Positions 1 to 11,600 of a stretch of 64,000 nucleotides of DNA are shown one piece after another (within the stretch, counting starts at the first letter, position 1; every line of letters starts with the position of its first letter). Source of the DNA: Watersipora subatra. Taxonomy: Eukaryota > Bryozoa > Gymnolaemata > Cheilostomatida > Watersiporidae. The DNA lies in assembly GCF_963576615.1 (NCBI RefSeq), contig NC_088716.1, forward strand, positions 56,243,415-56,307,414. The letters run 5' to 3'. Under the pieces are notes generated by a model. It saw nothing but the letters and a program-made list of their open reading frames with translations, was not told where the DNA came from and did not search any database. Both the position numbers and the translations under genes were made by a program.

Positions 1-516
1 AGAAGAGGTGTATATAACAGAACAAGGATGTGATAGTGTTACAATAACAGAGCAGGGGCGTAACAGCATTACTATAACAGAGCAGGGTGTAATAGTATTA
101 CAGTATTATAACAGAGCAGGGGTGTAATAGTATTACTATAACAGAGCAGGGGTATAATAGCGTTACAATAACAGCGCAGGGGCGTAATAGCATTATTATA
201 ACAGAGCAGGGGTTTAATAACATTACTATAACAGAGCAGGGGCATAATAGCATTACTATAATAGAGCAGGGGTGTAACAGTATTACTATAACAGAGCAGG
301 GGCGTAATAGTATTACTATAACAGAGCAGGGGTGTAATAGTGCTACTATAACAGAGCAGGGGTGTAATAGTACTACTATAACAGAGCAAGGGTGTAATAG
401 TATTACTATGACAGAGCAAGGGTGTAATAGTATTACTATGACAGAGCAGGGGTGTAATAGTATTACTATAACAGAGCAGGGGTGTAATAGTATTACTATA
501 ACAGAGCAGGGGTTCT
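1..516. repeat. 30-bp tandem minisatellite
   Basis: About 17 copies of a 30-bp unit built around ACAGAGCAGGGGTG followed by TAATAGTATTACTATA. The copies differ by point changes (GGGCG/GGGTG, TATTAC/CATTAC). The array starts before the window and ends at about 516. The unit is a multiple of three, so a stop-free frame of LLCYSNTITP repeats runs along the minus strand. It has no gene-like context and I treat it as a by-product of the repeat. Confidence 0.9.
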
Positions 517-1790
517 TTGTAAATTAAGAGTATTGTAAAAAGGGATATATGAATAGTTTTGACCTAAATAACTTTATTCCATTGTATGACTGGCAGCTAT
601 AAAACGCAATAAACAAGCTTTTATAATCAAAGTTTTTCTTCATTACAGAAGTAAGTAGATAAGTGAAAATTTGAACTCAGTTTACTTTAATAAATAAGTA
701 TTTAAAAATTTTGCCTTTTTTTCATAAATCAAAAAGCATTTTTACAACTCCACTACCAGACATTTACTAGCTTTCTTATGTCTTGCCCACATCATTGCCC
801 TTGACATTGTTCTTCTCAGTGTATTTTTATAGCTTAACTGTAACTTAATACCTGTATGTAAAGTTAGGAGTTGTAGGCGACCTCATGCCAGCCTTCAACG
901 TAAGCCTGCATTTAGAAGCACAGCTAAATACATTTATGGAACAGTCTAGTAGTGAAAGACCCTTCGTATATGAACAATTTGCACAAGGTTCACCTCTCAG
1001 TTTTTAAATAACATCTTAAAAATACTTGAAATAAATCACAATAAAAGCTTAAAAAGTGTTACTGCTCCTCTCTCTCTCTCCTCCTACTCCTATCCTATGA
1101 TTCTGACCACAAGCTAGGTTTCCTTCCATAAAACCACTAAAAACTGGGAACCTTGCATAAACGCTAGCTATTTCAAAACCAAATTTCATCGCACTAATAT
1201 GGCAAGTTGAAAGAAGGAATATTTCAATTGAACAGTTTTGTTATTTCAATGTTACAAAATTATGCCAATGACAGTCAGTTGTTCAGAAACATAAACTGAA
1301 TACTTACAGAAGTAAAAGAAGCCTCAGGTACTCTCTACTACATGCGCAGGCCAAGCGTTTCACCCAGTAAGTAAACAGCTTTGATATTTTATCTTTCAGT
1401 TTGTAAGCCGAGTGCCTTATCATGAATAAGAATGAGGTGATGCTTGCTACGAGTGCTAACCTATTCAATCCTGAATGGCAATTAAGTGTTATCCATAGAT
1501 TCATACTGCTCTTCGAGGTTGAAGAGCGAGGTGTGCAGAGATGACAGACCCTCATCTCTTTATGGATCGGTAAGATAATCTATGTTATGAGTGAAGAGAT
1601 AAGCCAGATATTGGCGGCCATTTCTGTGAATAATTATAAGAACTTATAACTTATGACCGTGAATATATTCATAGAGGTCACAAGTTCATGTCTTTAACCG
1701 AAGAGTTTTTTATATATAACGCAATTTTATGTATACAAATTAATCAAAATTAAAAACACTTAAATAACAGCAATTATCAAGAACATGTAA
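517..1790. other. No gene seen; single-copy AT-rich DNA
   Basis: Contains a short CT run near 1066-1090 and an 83-codon minus-strand frame at 1304-1555 that lacks recognisable motifs. No splice-bounded coding block could be linked to a neighbour. Confidence 0.5.
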
Positions 1791-1839
1791 ATATGTACCT
1801 AGATATAAATATATACATACATGTATATGTGTATATATA

Positions 1840-1985
1840 TAAATTAGTAGAGAATTAGATAGATTCATCTCGGTTAGCTACTGGCAGTTTCGTGCATGCT
1901 CACTCATCAGACTGTAGATGTACAGGCTCCATTCTATGTTGAGCACTGATTTTAGTTCTGCTTATGATAGGTTTTAATACATGTA
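1840..1985 (-). repeat. Dispersed repeat ending in TA microsatellite, copy 1
   Basis: The stretch from TAGTAGAGAATTAG through GCAGTTTCGTGC to TATGTTGAGCACTG and TTTTAGTTCT recurs in reverse complement at 4140-4315 and, for its second half, at 4380-4440. In each copy the block beginning TGTTGAGCAC runs into TA-rich simple sequence, so the TA tract looks like part of the element. The class is not recognised, and the strand given is relative to the copy at 4140. Confidence 0.6.
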
Positions 1986-2410
1986 TATTCATGTATATAT
2001 ATATATATACTGTATGTATATTGAATATATATATATATATGTAATATATATATGTAATATATATATTCATATATATTATATGTATGTATTTATAGGTAAT
2101 ATATATATACATATTTACATTATATGTAATATATATATTTATGTATAATATATATTTTTATATAATATATATTTATAAATAATATATGTTTATATATAAC
2201 ATATATATTTATATATGATACATATATATTTATATGTGATATATATTTACATATAAAATATATATACATTTATATATAATATATATACATATTTATATAT
2301 GATATATATTTATATATAGCGTATACATTTGTACATAATATATGTAGGATATTTATAGTATATATATTTATATATAATATATATAGTATATATATATTTA
2401 TATATATGCT
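1986..2410. repeat. TA-rich microsatellite tract
   Basis: Over 400 bp of imperfect (TA)n with TTTATATA and GTATATA interruptions, close to 95% A+T. Short frames here are low-complexity artefacts. Confidence 0.9.
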
Positions 2411-2634
2411 AGGTGAATGCTTGACGTTGCACATGTATTAAAACTGCTTATAAACAGTGGCAGGTAATGTAGTTGCCATTGGATAATTTGAGTAGGCTAG
2501 TATCAACATTGTTAAACTTACTAATAAAAACCCTGAGAGCAAGGTCTAGTGATGTAGCGCATAACGGAGAGTCGCTATGCGTATTTTAACCAAGATAATG
2601 GCTCATATCACCCAATGAATACATTGCATTCCGT

Positions 2635-2790
2635 GTAGTTTAAGGGGTTAGCTTGTCGCCTTACGAATGAATGGTTCTGAGTTCAAATCTTCTGCGGCAT
2701 AGATTTTTCATTGCTACAGCTGGACAGACACTGAATGATGACAGACGGCGACAACTTTTGAGATTTATATATATAGATATATTTGTATAT
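2635..2790 (+). mobile_element. tRNA-derived SINE copy 1
   Basis: The head GGGGTTAGCTTGTCGCC followed about 30 bp later by GGTTCTGAGTTCAAATC resembles Pol III A and B boxes. The body contains GCTACAGCTGGACAGACA and the element ends in TTTATATATATAG. The same head-body-tail layout recurs at 6214, 16055 (minus) and 22065 (minus). It is diverged and non-coding. Confidence 0.6.
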
Positions 2791-2904
2791 ATTATATATA
2801 ATATGTATTGTATCAATATATATTACATTATATATTTATCAATTTATATTTATAAATATATTTATTGATATATATTTGTCAATTTATTTACAGTGTGTAT
2901 ATAT

Positions 2905-2998
2905 ATGTGTGTGCGCGTGTGTGTGCGCCTGTGTGTGCGCGTGTGTGTGTGCGTGTGTGTGCGCGTGTGTGTGCGCGTGTGTGTGCGCGTGTGTGTAG
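2905..2998. repeat. Alternating GT/GC tract (Z-DNA prone)
   Basis: About 90 bp of almost unbroken purine-pyrimidine alternation of the form (GTGTGTGCGC)n. It lies directly between a TA-rich tract and a purine tract. Confidence 0.85.
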
Positions 2999-3352
2999 AT
3001 AGAGAGAGAAAGAGGGAAAGAGGGAAATAGGGGGAGAAAGGGAGAGAGAGAGAAAGAAAGGGAGAGAGAGGGAAAAAAAGGGAGAGAGAGGGAGAGAAAT
3101 AGGGAGAGAAAGGGAGGGAGAGAGATAGAGAGAGAGAGGGAGCGAGAGAGAGGGAGAGAGGGGGGACAGAGGGCGAGAGAGGGAAAGAAAGGGAGAGAGA
3201 GGGAAAAAAAGGGAGAGAGAGGGAGAGAAATAGGGAGAGAAAGGGAGGGAGAGAGATAGAGAGAGGGAGTGAGAGAGAGGGAGAGAGAGGGAAAGAGAGG
3301 GAGAGAGAGGGAGGAAGAGAGGAAGACTGGAAGAGAGGAAGACTGGGAGAGG
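2999..3352. repeat. GA-rich homopurine tract
   Basis: About 350 bp of almost pure purine on the plus strand, made of GAGAGA, GGGAGAGA and AAAGGGAG blocks. A block of roughly 100 bp beginning GGAAAGAAAGGGAGAGAGAG occurs twice (near 3050 and near 3180), a sign of internal duplication. The 170-codon Ser/Leu/Pro frame on the opposite strand is a by-product. Confidence 0.9.
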
Positions 3353-3359
3353 GATACAA

Positions 3360-4130
3360 AGAAGATATTTTCATTATTTATCCTATAAGATATGGGATTT
3401 GAAATCTGAGAGCTTATTGAGTAATTTGAAAAGGTGCTGTCTGGTAATAAATTTCAATAGTTTCAAGACATATTATTTTAGCGCATAAAAACAGCATCAA
3501 CAGTCGTAAATCACTTTGTACATATGTTGTGAGGCAATATAACCATTACTCATGGCACAGTTTAAACTCTGGTAAGTCTACGATCAGGCAATATCTTGCT
3601 AAGTGTCTCTCTTACCTGTATGTTTTGATGATGAATCAGCAAAAAACAGCGAGACCAGAATTTCTTCTTATCTCTTACATGTACATTGAAGAGAAGAGAG
3701 AAAAAGAAAGATGGAAGAGAGAGATATTTACATTGAAGTAACCAAAGTAGATTGTCAAAAGGTAATTTGGCTGGTATGACCCACCATCAAAATATTTCAG
3801 AGAAAAAATGTGATGGAGATTGTAGTAAAAATATCAGAAAATCTTATTTACTCTAATAAAAGCTTTTGATAAAAAAGCTATGACTATGCTTGCATAGAGT
3901 AATTACATAATTCATGGATATGCTTGTTTGTATAATGATGTTATCACGTCATTACATCATTTTATTATGCGCTTACTCATACGGATATTCCTGCTGATTG
4001 TATCAGCAAAATTGTCACTATAACTAATGTAATCATGTTGCCTTTGCAGATATATACACCGGTATGTATCTGTATATACATACGTACATATCTTTACATA
4101 CCGTTTAGTATATATATATCTATTGAAATT
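3360..4130. other. No gene seen
   Basis: AT-rich unique sequence with a 70-codon plus frame at 3529-3741. No homology, splice partner or repeat is visible. Confidence 0.4.
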
Positions 4131-4139
4131 TATTATAAT

Positions 4140-4440
4140 AAGGACTAAACTAGAGTGCTCAACATGGAATGGAACTGTATAGATAAATAGTGATTTAAAT
4201 AGAGTACTTGCATATTTAGTCAGATCGTTGAGATCTACAGCTTGAGGACTGCGAAAGCACGAAACTGCTAGTAGCTGACAAAGATAAGTACTCCAACTAA
4301 TTCTCTACTAGTGTATATTTACGCATATATAAAAATAAATATGTATATATATAAAATACATACTGTATTGAAATTCATCATACTTAGAACTAAAATCACA
4401 GTGCTCAACATAGGATGGAGCAGTATAAATTAGAAAATTA
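4140..4440 (+). repeat. Dispersed repeat copies 2 and 3
   Basis: 4143-4315 is the reverse complement of copy 1 (1840-1985). It contains GAGTGCTCAACATGG, GCACGAAACTGCTAGTAGC and CTAATTCTCTACTA. 4380-4420 repeats the first part in the same direction (CAGTGCTCAACATAGGATGG). TA-rich runs adjoin both. Confidence 0.6.
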
Positions 4441-4683
4441 AATAGTTTACTTATCTTTTTTTCAGCTGAAAAGATAAGAAAACTACTTAATTTTCTAAAA
4501 ATGTATATACATATATATAGTATATACCGTATGCAGTATATATCAATATAGTATCAGTATATACTATATATGCTCATATATAGTAAATATATACTAGATA
4601 GGCCTATAGCATGTATATAGTATATATGGAGTATATATTTAGTATATATAGTACATTATATATGTAATAATAAAATGATTAAG

Positions 4684-4803
4684 GGAAAATACTTAGCTAG
4701 AGATCACTACAAATTTGTTTCACAGAACTGCACCCTTCAGATGACCTGAAGGGTGCAGTTCTGTGAAACATATTTCTAGTGATCTTTAGCTAAGTATTTT
4801 TCT
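4684..4803. repeat. Long hairpin / snap-back repeat
   Basis: Two arms of about 58 bp pair almost perfectly around a loop of about 4 bp near 4743. The left arm ends TTCACAGAACTGCACCCTTC and the right arm begins GAAGGGTGCAGTTCTGTGAA. The outer arms carry AATACTTAGCTAGAGATCAC and its near complement. It resembles a MITE or foldback element; no clear target duplication was found. Confidence 0.8.
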
Positions 4804-5291
4804 TCTTACTTACAAGTTTAGATGAGTTAATGAATCAAAGATCATACAGAAAGGTAATACAGAAAGGTTGAGTTGGATCACAACATTGTAAAATGTAGAT
4901 AATCACGCAAACAACAACAAAGTCTCCGGGAAGGGACGGAATCTCCTTAACTGTTGTATTAAACAATGATCCTCATACAAAGGCATTACAGATATATATT
5001 TGTAAAAATAGATCTAAAACATGTCAGATGAGGTCAAACAAATGGAATGATATGATAGATAGAGGACCGGGTCCTGGTGCTAGTGTCGTGACGGGCAAAA
5101 CCAAAAACAGCCCAAGCACTTTATATACATAAAAACTACTCAGTAACATAGAAACATATTCCATATCTGTCGGAAAAAAAGACTAATTTAACTACAGTGA
5201 CTATAACACTTGCTCAAATGTGGCAGCAGGTGCTCCGGGATGCCAAAGTACAACCTACATCAGCACTTTGACATACTGCAACCGGTAAATT

Positions 5292-5665
5292 CTAGCAACA
5301 ACACTCCTGTAGCATGGATTCAAGGTGCTGCTTATAGCCATTTGACAGCTGGTCAGCACCATGAAGCATTTGTCTGAGACTATACTCTTTGCTGCTCGCA
5401 GGTAGGCTTTGCTCGGTGCACGTCCAAGTATTTTGGGCTATGTAAGCCACTGCTGGTATGCAGTATTGAGCTATGTTGTACTGAGCTGGGTCACTAGAGT
5501 TGCACATCCACACTGGTACTATCATTCTAACATAGTGCTCAGGATAACCATGGTGCGCATCAACTAGGATCAATTCATTATGGGAGAGTGTGTAGACGGC
5601 CCCTTCTGTTGATGAGTAAGGATTTGCTTCTATGTTAGCAAAAGTTCCCGCTTCAGCATCTAAAC
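5292..5665 (-). other. Last exon, C-terminal domain of the large minus-strand gene
   Basis: The acceptor GCTTATAG joins phase-perfect to the exon ending FGFQLIFNKQ. It codes for about 124 residues and a stop. Aromatic- and His-rich segments (ILVDAHHGYPEHYVRMIVP, YNIAQYCIPAVAYIAQNTW) give it the look of a folded domain, unlike the Ser-rich centre. Confidence 0.75.
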
Positions 5666-8600
5666 CTATAAGCAAAACAACGAAGTTGTTTTGCTCTTTG
5701 CCAATCAGACAACTTATAAAATAGCTCATCTTGAAAGTTTGGCCTCAAAATGCTGAAGCATTGATATATAAACCTGAATCTTTTAAACAGAGAGTCAGCC
5801 TTTGTGACATATGTCTAACACTAAACCTGGAAATCCTAGCACAAGGTGGCAAAAACTATTTTAAAAATCATATGTATATTTAGAATTACAGTTACTCTAT
5901 ATAAAAAACTACATTAATGCCCTGGTAAATAAAAAAGTTTTTGCACAGAAAATTAATTTTTAATCAACATAGACATCATTTACCATTTTAAATTTTAAAT
6001 GAAGGCGTTTATTTAATTCTGTGTGTGCTCTAAGTTTGATTAAGTTTATGCTATATATGCTTGATGTTTATAACATTTTGGGAAAGTCTAAGCCCATAAT
6101 TTTATTCTAGTATTTACGCGTAAAGCCTAGCTGATGAGTGAAACGTGCGCATTTTAACCAATCTCCATTAAATATTGGCAGTTGTAATAATTATGTCCAA
6201 AATTATTCCCTAGTATCGCAAGGTAGCTGCGTGGTGTTGTGGTTAGCACGCCTGTCTGCAAAACCAGAGCATCCAATTTCAATTCCAGCGCAAAGCGACT
6301 TTTTTGTGCATATTTTATCGCTATAACTGGACAAACGAGAGACAAACCAACAAACACTTAGACATATATATAGATGAATTGTACCTAAAAAATTGGAAAG
6401 ACAACTCCAGATTCTTATGAGTAACTAAAGTGCACCTATGAACTTTTAGCTACTTATTTAGAAAACACTTCGGAAAATTAGGTTAATTCAAGGACCAGCA
6501 ACTGTCTTCTTTTATTATCCAATGTGGTTTTTAATTCATTCAGGTTTCACTAGACGGCAGCTAAAGTTGAGCTATGCAGTCAGCTTATTTTGATCAACAT
6601 TTTGGGAGTTGTGTTGACGCCCACTGACCTTAGCTGAAGAGCAATAAATACAAAATAGTAAAATGTTAAAAAGTTTGAAAAATATTGGTAAAATTAAAGA
6701 ATTAAAAAGCATAAACTTCTTTGTAATCAAGAAGAAGTAAAGTCGGATTAAACCGCAAAAAACGATGACAAGGTAGCTGCTTCCTTGTGTAAAACTATGT
6801 TTAAAATGATGGCTGTAAAGTTAATTTTACAGTCATTTCCTCTCACTATCAGTGAAGCAGTGAAAATGTTTTACAAATGGTTGAGCACCCTTTTAGACAC
6901 TCGTGCGGGTTAATATTTCTTTCACACCGCAAATATGAACTAAACTTGGAGGCACTACTAAAATATATTATATGAATAAATATACTAAAAGTTATTCTTT
7001 TTTATATATTCCATGCAACAGCCTTCTGCGGCAACATTTACTTCTACATTCTGTAGCATGTAGAACTGCTTGAGGAATGTCTAATCAAAGTTAAATAGTG
7101 GAGGAGCTATTCTATGAAACAGAAACTTCATTGCATATCTACTACATTACCTTAACACTTGATAGCATAGCTATTACATCACTTTAACACTTGATAGCAA
7201 GGTTATTACATCACCTCAACATTTGACAGCATAGCTATTACATCACCTCAACACTTGACAGCATATCTATTACATCACCTCAACACTTGACAGCATATCT
7301 ATTACATCACCTCAACACTTGATAGCATAGCTATTACATCACCTTAACACTTGATAGCAAGGCTATTACATCACCTCAACACTTGATAGCATAGCTATTA
7401 CATCACCTCAACACTTGATAGCAAGGCTATTACATCACCTCAACACTTGATAGCATAGCTAATACATCACCTCAACACTTGACAGCATAGCTATTACATC
7501 ACCTCAACACTTGATAGCATAGCTAATACATCACCTCAACACTTGACAGCAAAGCTATTACATCACCCGAACATCAAGTTTTTTTCAAATTAGTCATTAA
7601 GAGTTTAAACAAGCAAATTAATTAAAAACAGAAAGCATAGGCAGTGAGGCTCTGGTTACACTTTCAAAACTCAACAACTTGGTCTTCACTATGCATGAGG
7701 TTCTGGCATGAGGTCAAAGTAGAGGGCACTTGTCAATTCTAAACATCCTTTCCTACTGCAAACTGTTCAATAGACAGAGGCAACATCAAACAGCTAAATT
7801 ACACCTCTACTCTCTAAAATCATTACTTTTAGGCAGCAAGAGACACTCACCTTGTTTGTTGAAGATCAGTTGAAAACCAAATAGTAAACCCCAACGTTTG
7901 TCAGTCACAGCTCGGCTAATCAGAGTAGAGAATCTACAAAAAGAGGTTTCTCATAGATGGCGTGAAATTGCTTTTCCATAGTACACTAGCTGACCCAAAA
8001 TGGCCACACCGTGGCACACAACAGCCACTCTCACCTTTGTGCATTTAGGTCAGCGTCGTATGCAAAGTAGAATACATGTCCTTCGGGAGCGACAGCGTTG
8101 ATTCTGAAACAAGCTGGAGCAACTTTCGCTATAGGCTCTACTGCTCCCACTGGCTGTCGGACTGTGACCGGCTTTGAGCGACCCTCGACAGCTTTGGGTA
8201 GCTCCTCTGCAGTAGCACTACAATGATCAAACAGCCAGCATAATGTCAGTTACAGTGAAGTGGCTCTATTTGGTTCATAAACATTGTATTGCCATAATTA
8301 GATGAGCTGCCAGATCTATCCACATTAGAACTGCACTACGTCATTGTACTACAGTACGCAGTCATTTTGCAGTGCATTACAAGCCAAGGTAAGTACTGTA
8401 CTGTTTGTTTTACATGTATTGAGCCTCCAAAAAGTTCATGCAAATTACATGAACCTTCCTTACATGACAACTTTCTAATGCGCACAAGACATTTGCTATT
8501 ACTGCAATTGCGCTTCTACCACAAACTGCCCGCTATGCTTTACTACGCATTTACTTCCATGATGCACCCCCTGAAAGCTAATAGTAAAAGTACGTAATGC

Positions 8601-11600
8601 AATTATACTGCATACTGTATGGCTGTCACATGCTTGCTAATGCTACTGCACTTCTAATGCAACTACAGAGATATCCAGGCAAAAACTTGCCACAAATGTA
8701 ATGCATTTTACTGCTGGGCATCAGTGAGCACTTATCAATGAGCAGTTATGATTTTTTTGAAATAGTCACAATCTTGGTATCGCTACATGAACTGAAGGAC
8801 AGGGTGCATCTGTACATCATTAAATGTAGGCTATTCGAGAGGCAGCGAAAAAGAACTAAACCAGATATCTGTCGATTCAAAAACCACAAATCTACCTCGC
8901 TATCTCATCTCGCTCTTTCACAACTATACTCATGTAAGATTTGGGGCCAAAACGGTATGACTAGCTGATACATGTATTCAAGTTGGTGAATACACAAATC
9001 ATGACCTATTCAGAAGTATCTCTACTCTTAGTTAAACCTGATTCAGGTTATTGTGATACTCATATAACTGATACCCAAATAAATCTGCAACTTTTACGAA
9101 CCCAAATTTTCAACAAGCGTTTTACATTGCAACGACTTATAAAAACTATGGCACTTGATAGATTTTAGCGCTAATGACGTTTTACTACACACATTTTCAA
9201 TCATATAATGTTTTGCAATTCGACTCGATATAGCCAGAATCTATGTAATAAGAGGTTTGCATTATATGCATTATTATTATTATATGCATTATATTGCATT
9301 ATTATGGGAGTGTCTCCTGCACAGCAGATACAGTGGATACTGATAGTAGTTGGATATTAACTAAGGACTGATTACATAATGTTAGCAGCCAAGCGGATTG
9401 CTAATTAAAGATTGTTTTCAATTATAAGATCTGATGTTGTCCAACAAAAACATTGACCAATATGGGGCTCAAACCCATAACATTCAGCGTATAAGCCTGG
9501 CGCTCTAACCAACTGAGCTAATCGACCACTCTCAAGGCTATGTTATCTCTTTTCAAACTTGTATGATATTGTTGACATACATTAATATCTGCGCTAATGT
9601 AATATACATTCAGATAAACTTCTACATGACAGATAACTCATGTCATAAAAATGTAGAGCAATTGTGGGAACAGTACAGAACCTCAAAGGCATAACTGACA
9701 CAGACTAGCTACATTAGGAGTACACAGCAAATATAACTGTGTAGCAACCGTATAGCAACCGTATAGCAACCGTATGGCAACCGTATAGCAACTGTATAGC
9801 AACTGTATAACAACGGTGTGGCAACCGTGTAGCAACCGTATAGCAACCGTATAGCAACCGTATAGCAAACATGTAGCAACCGTATAGCAACCGTATAGCA
9901 ACCGTATGGCAACCGTATAGCAACCGTATGGCAACCGTATAGCAACTGTATAGCAACCGTATAGCAACCGTGTAGCAACCGTGTAGCAACCGTATAGCAA
10001 CCGTATAGCAACCGTATAGCAACCGTATAGCAACCGTATAGCAACCGTATAGCAACCGTATAGCAAACATGTAGCAACCGTATAGCAACCGTATAGCAAC
10101 CGTATAGCAACCGTATGGCAACCGTATAGCAACTGTATAGCAACTGTATAGCAACTGTATAGCAACGGTGTAGCAACCGTATAGCAACCGTATAGCAACC
10201 GTATAGCAACCGTATAGCAACCGTATAGCAAACATGTAGCAACCGTATAGCAACCGTATAGCAACCGTATGGCAACCATATAGCAACTGTATAGCAACGG
10301 TGTAGCAACCGTGTAGCAACGGTGTAGCAACCGTATAGCAACCGTATAGCAACCGTATAGCAACCGTATAGCAACCGTATAGCAACTGTATAGCAAACAT
10401 GTAGCAACCATATAGCAACCGTATAGCAACTGTATAGCAACCGTATAGCAACCGTATGGCAACCGTATAGCAACCGTATAGCAACCGTATAGCAACCGTA
10501 TAGCAACCGTGTAGCAACCGTATGGCAACCGTATAGCAACCGCATAGCAACCGTATGGCAACTGTATAGCAACCTTATGGCAACCGTATAGCAACCGTAT
10601 AGCAACCGTATAGCAAACATGTAGCAACCGTATAGCAACCGTATAGCAACCGTATGGCAACCGTATAGCAACCGTATGGCAACCGTATAGCAACTGTATA
10701 GCAACTGTATAGCAACCGTATAGCAACCGTGTAGCAACCGTGTAGCAACCGTATAGCAACCGTATAGCAACCGTATAGCAACCGTATAGCAACCGTATAG
10801 CAACCGTATAGCAAACATGTAGCAACCGTATAGCAACCGTATAGCAACCGTATAGCAACCGTATGGCAACCGTATAGCAACTGTATAGCAACTGTATAGC
10901 AACTGTATAGCAACGGTGTAGCAACCGTATAGCAACCGTATAGCAACCGTATAGCAACCGTATAGCAAACATGTAGCAACCGTATAGCAACCGTATAGCA
11001 ACCGTATGGCAACCGTATAGCAACTGTATAGCAACGGTGTAGCAACCGTGTAGCAACGGTGTAGCAACCGTATAGCAACCGTATAGCAACCGTATAGCAA
11101 CCGTATAGCAACCGTATAGCAACTGTATAGCAAACATGTAGCAACCATATAGCAACCGTATAGCAACTGTATAGCAACCGTATAGCAACCGTATGGCAAC
11201 CGTATAGCAACCGTATAGCAACCGTATAGCAACCGTATAGCAACCGTGTAGCAACCGTATGGCAACCGTATAGCAACCGCATAGCAACCGTATGGCAACT
11301 GTATAGCAACCATATGGCAACCGTATAGCAACCGTATAGCAACCGTATGGCAACTGTATAGCAACCATATAGCAACTCTGCACAACTTCTATAACAGACA
11401 GAATATAAAGTATTTTTTCTGGTCAACCAAAGAAACCATATTCAGTCAAACCCTATTGAAAATGTAATATGTTGGAGCACATACTCTTATAAGGATACAT
11501 TGTAATTTCCTTAAGTTGATTCATAGCTCTAAAAATAAATATAAATAATTAAATAATTAATTATAGCAGTAGAATAAATCGAATAAATAAAATTATAAAA

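Noticed and set aside
1304..1555. 83-codon minus-strand frame
   Set aside because: No domain, no splice partner and ordinary length for chance in this composition.
2862..3374. 170-codon Ser/Leu/Pro-rich minus frame
   Set aside because: Translation of the polypurine tract's complementary strand; low complexity only.
9683..11426. Very long minus-strand frames (up to 566 codons) of LLYGCYTVAIR repeats
   Set aside because: They are produced by a stop-free 11-bp tandem repeat, exist in all three frames and lie inside an intron.
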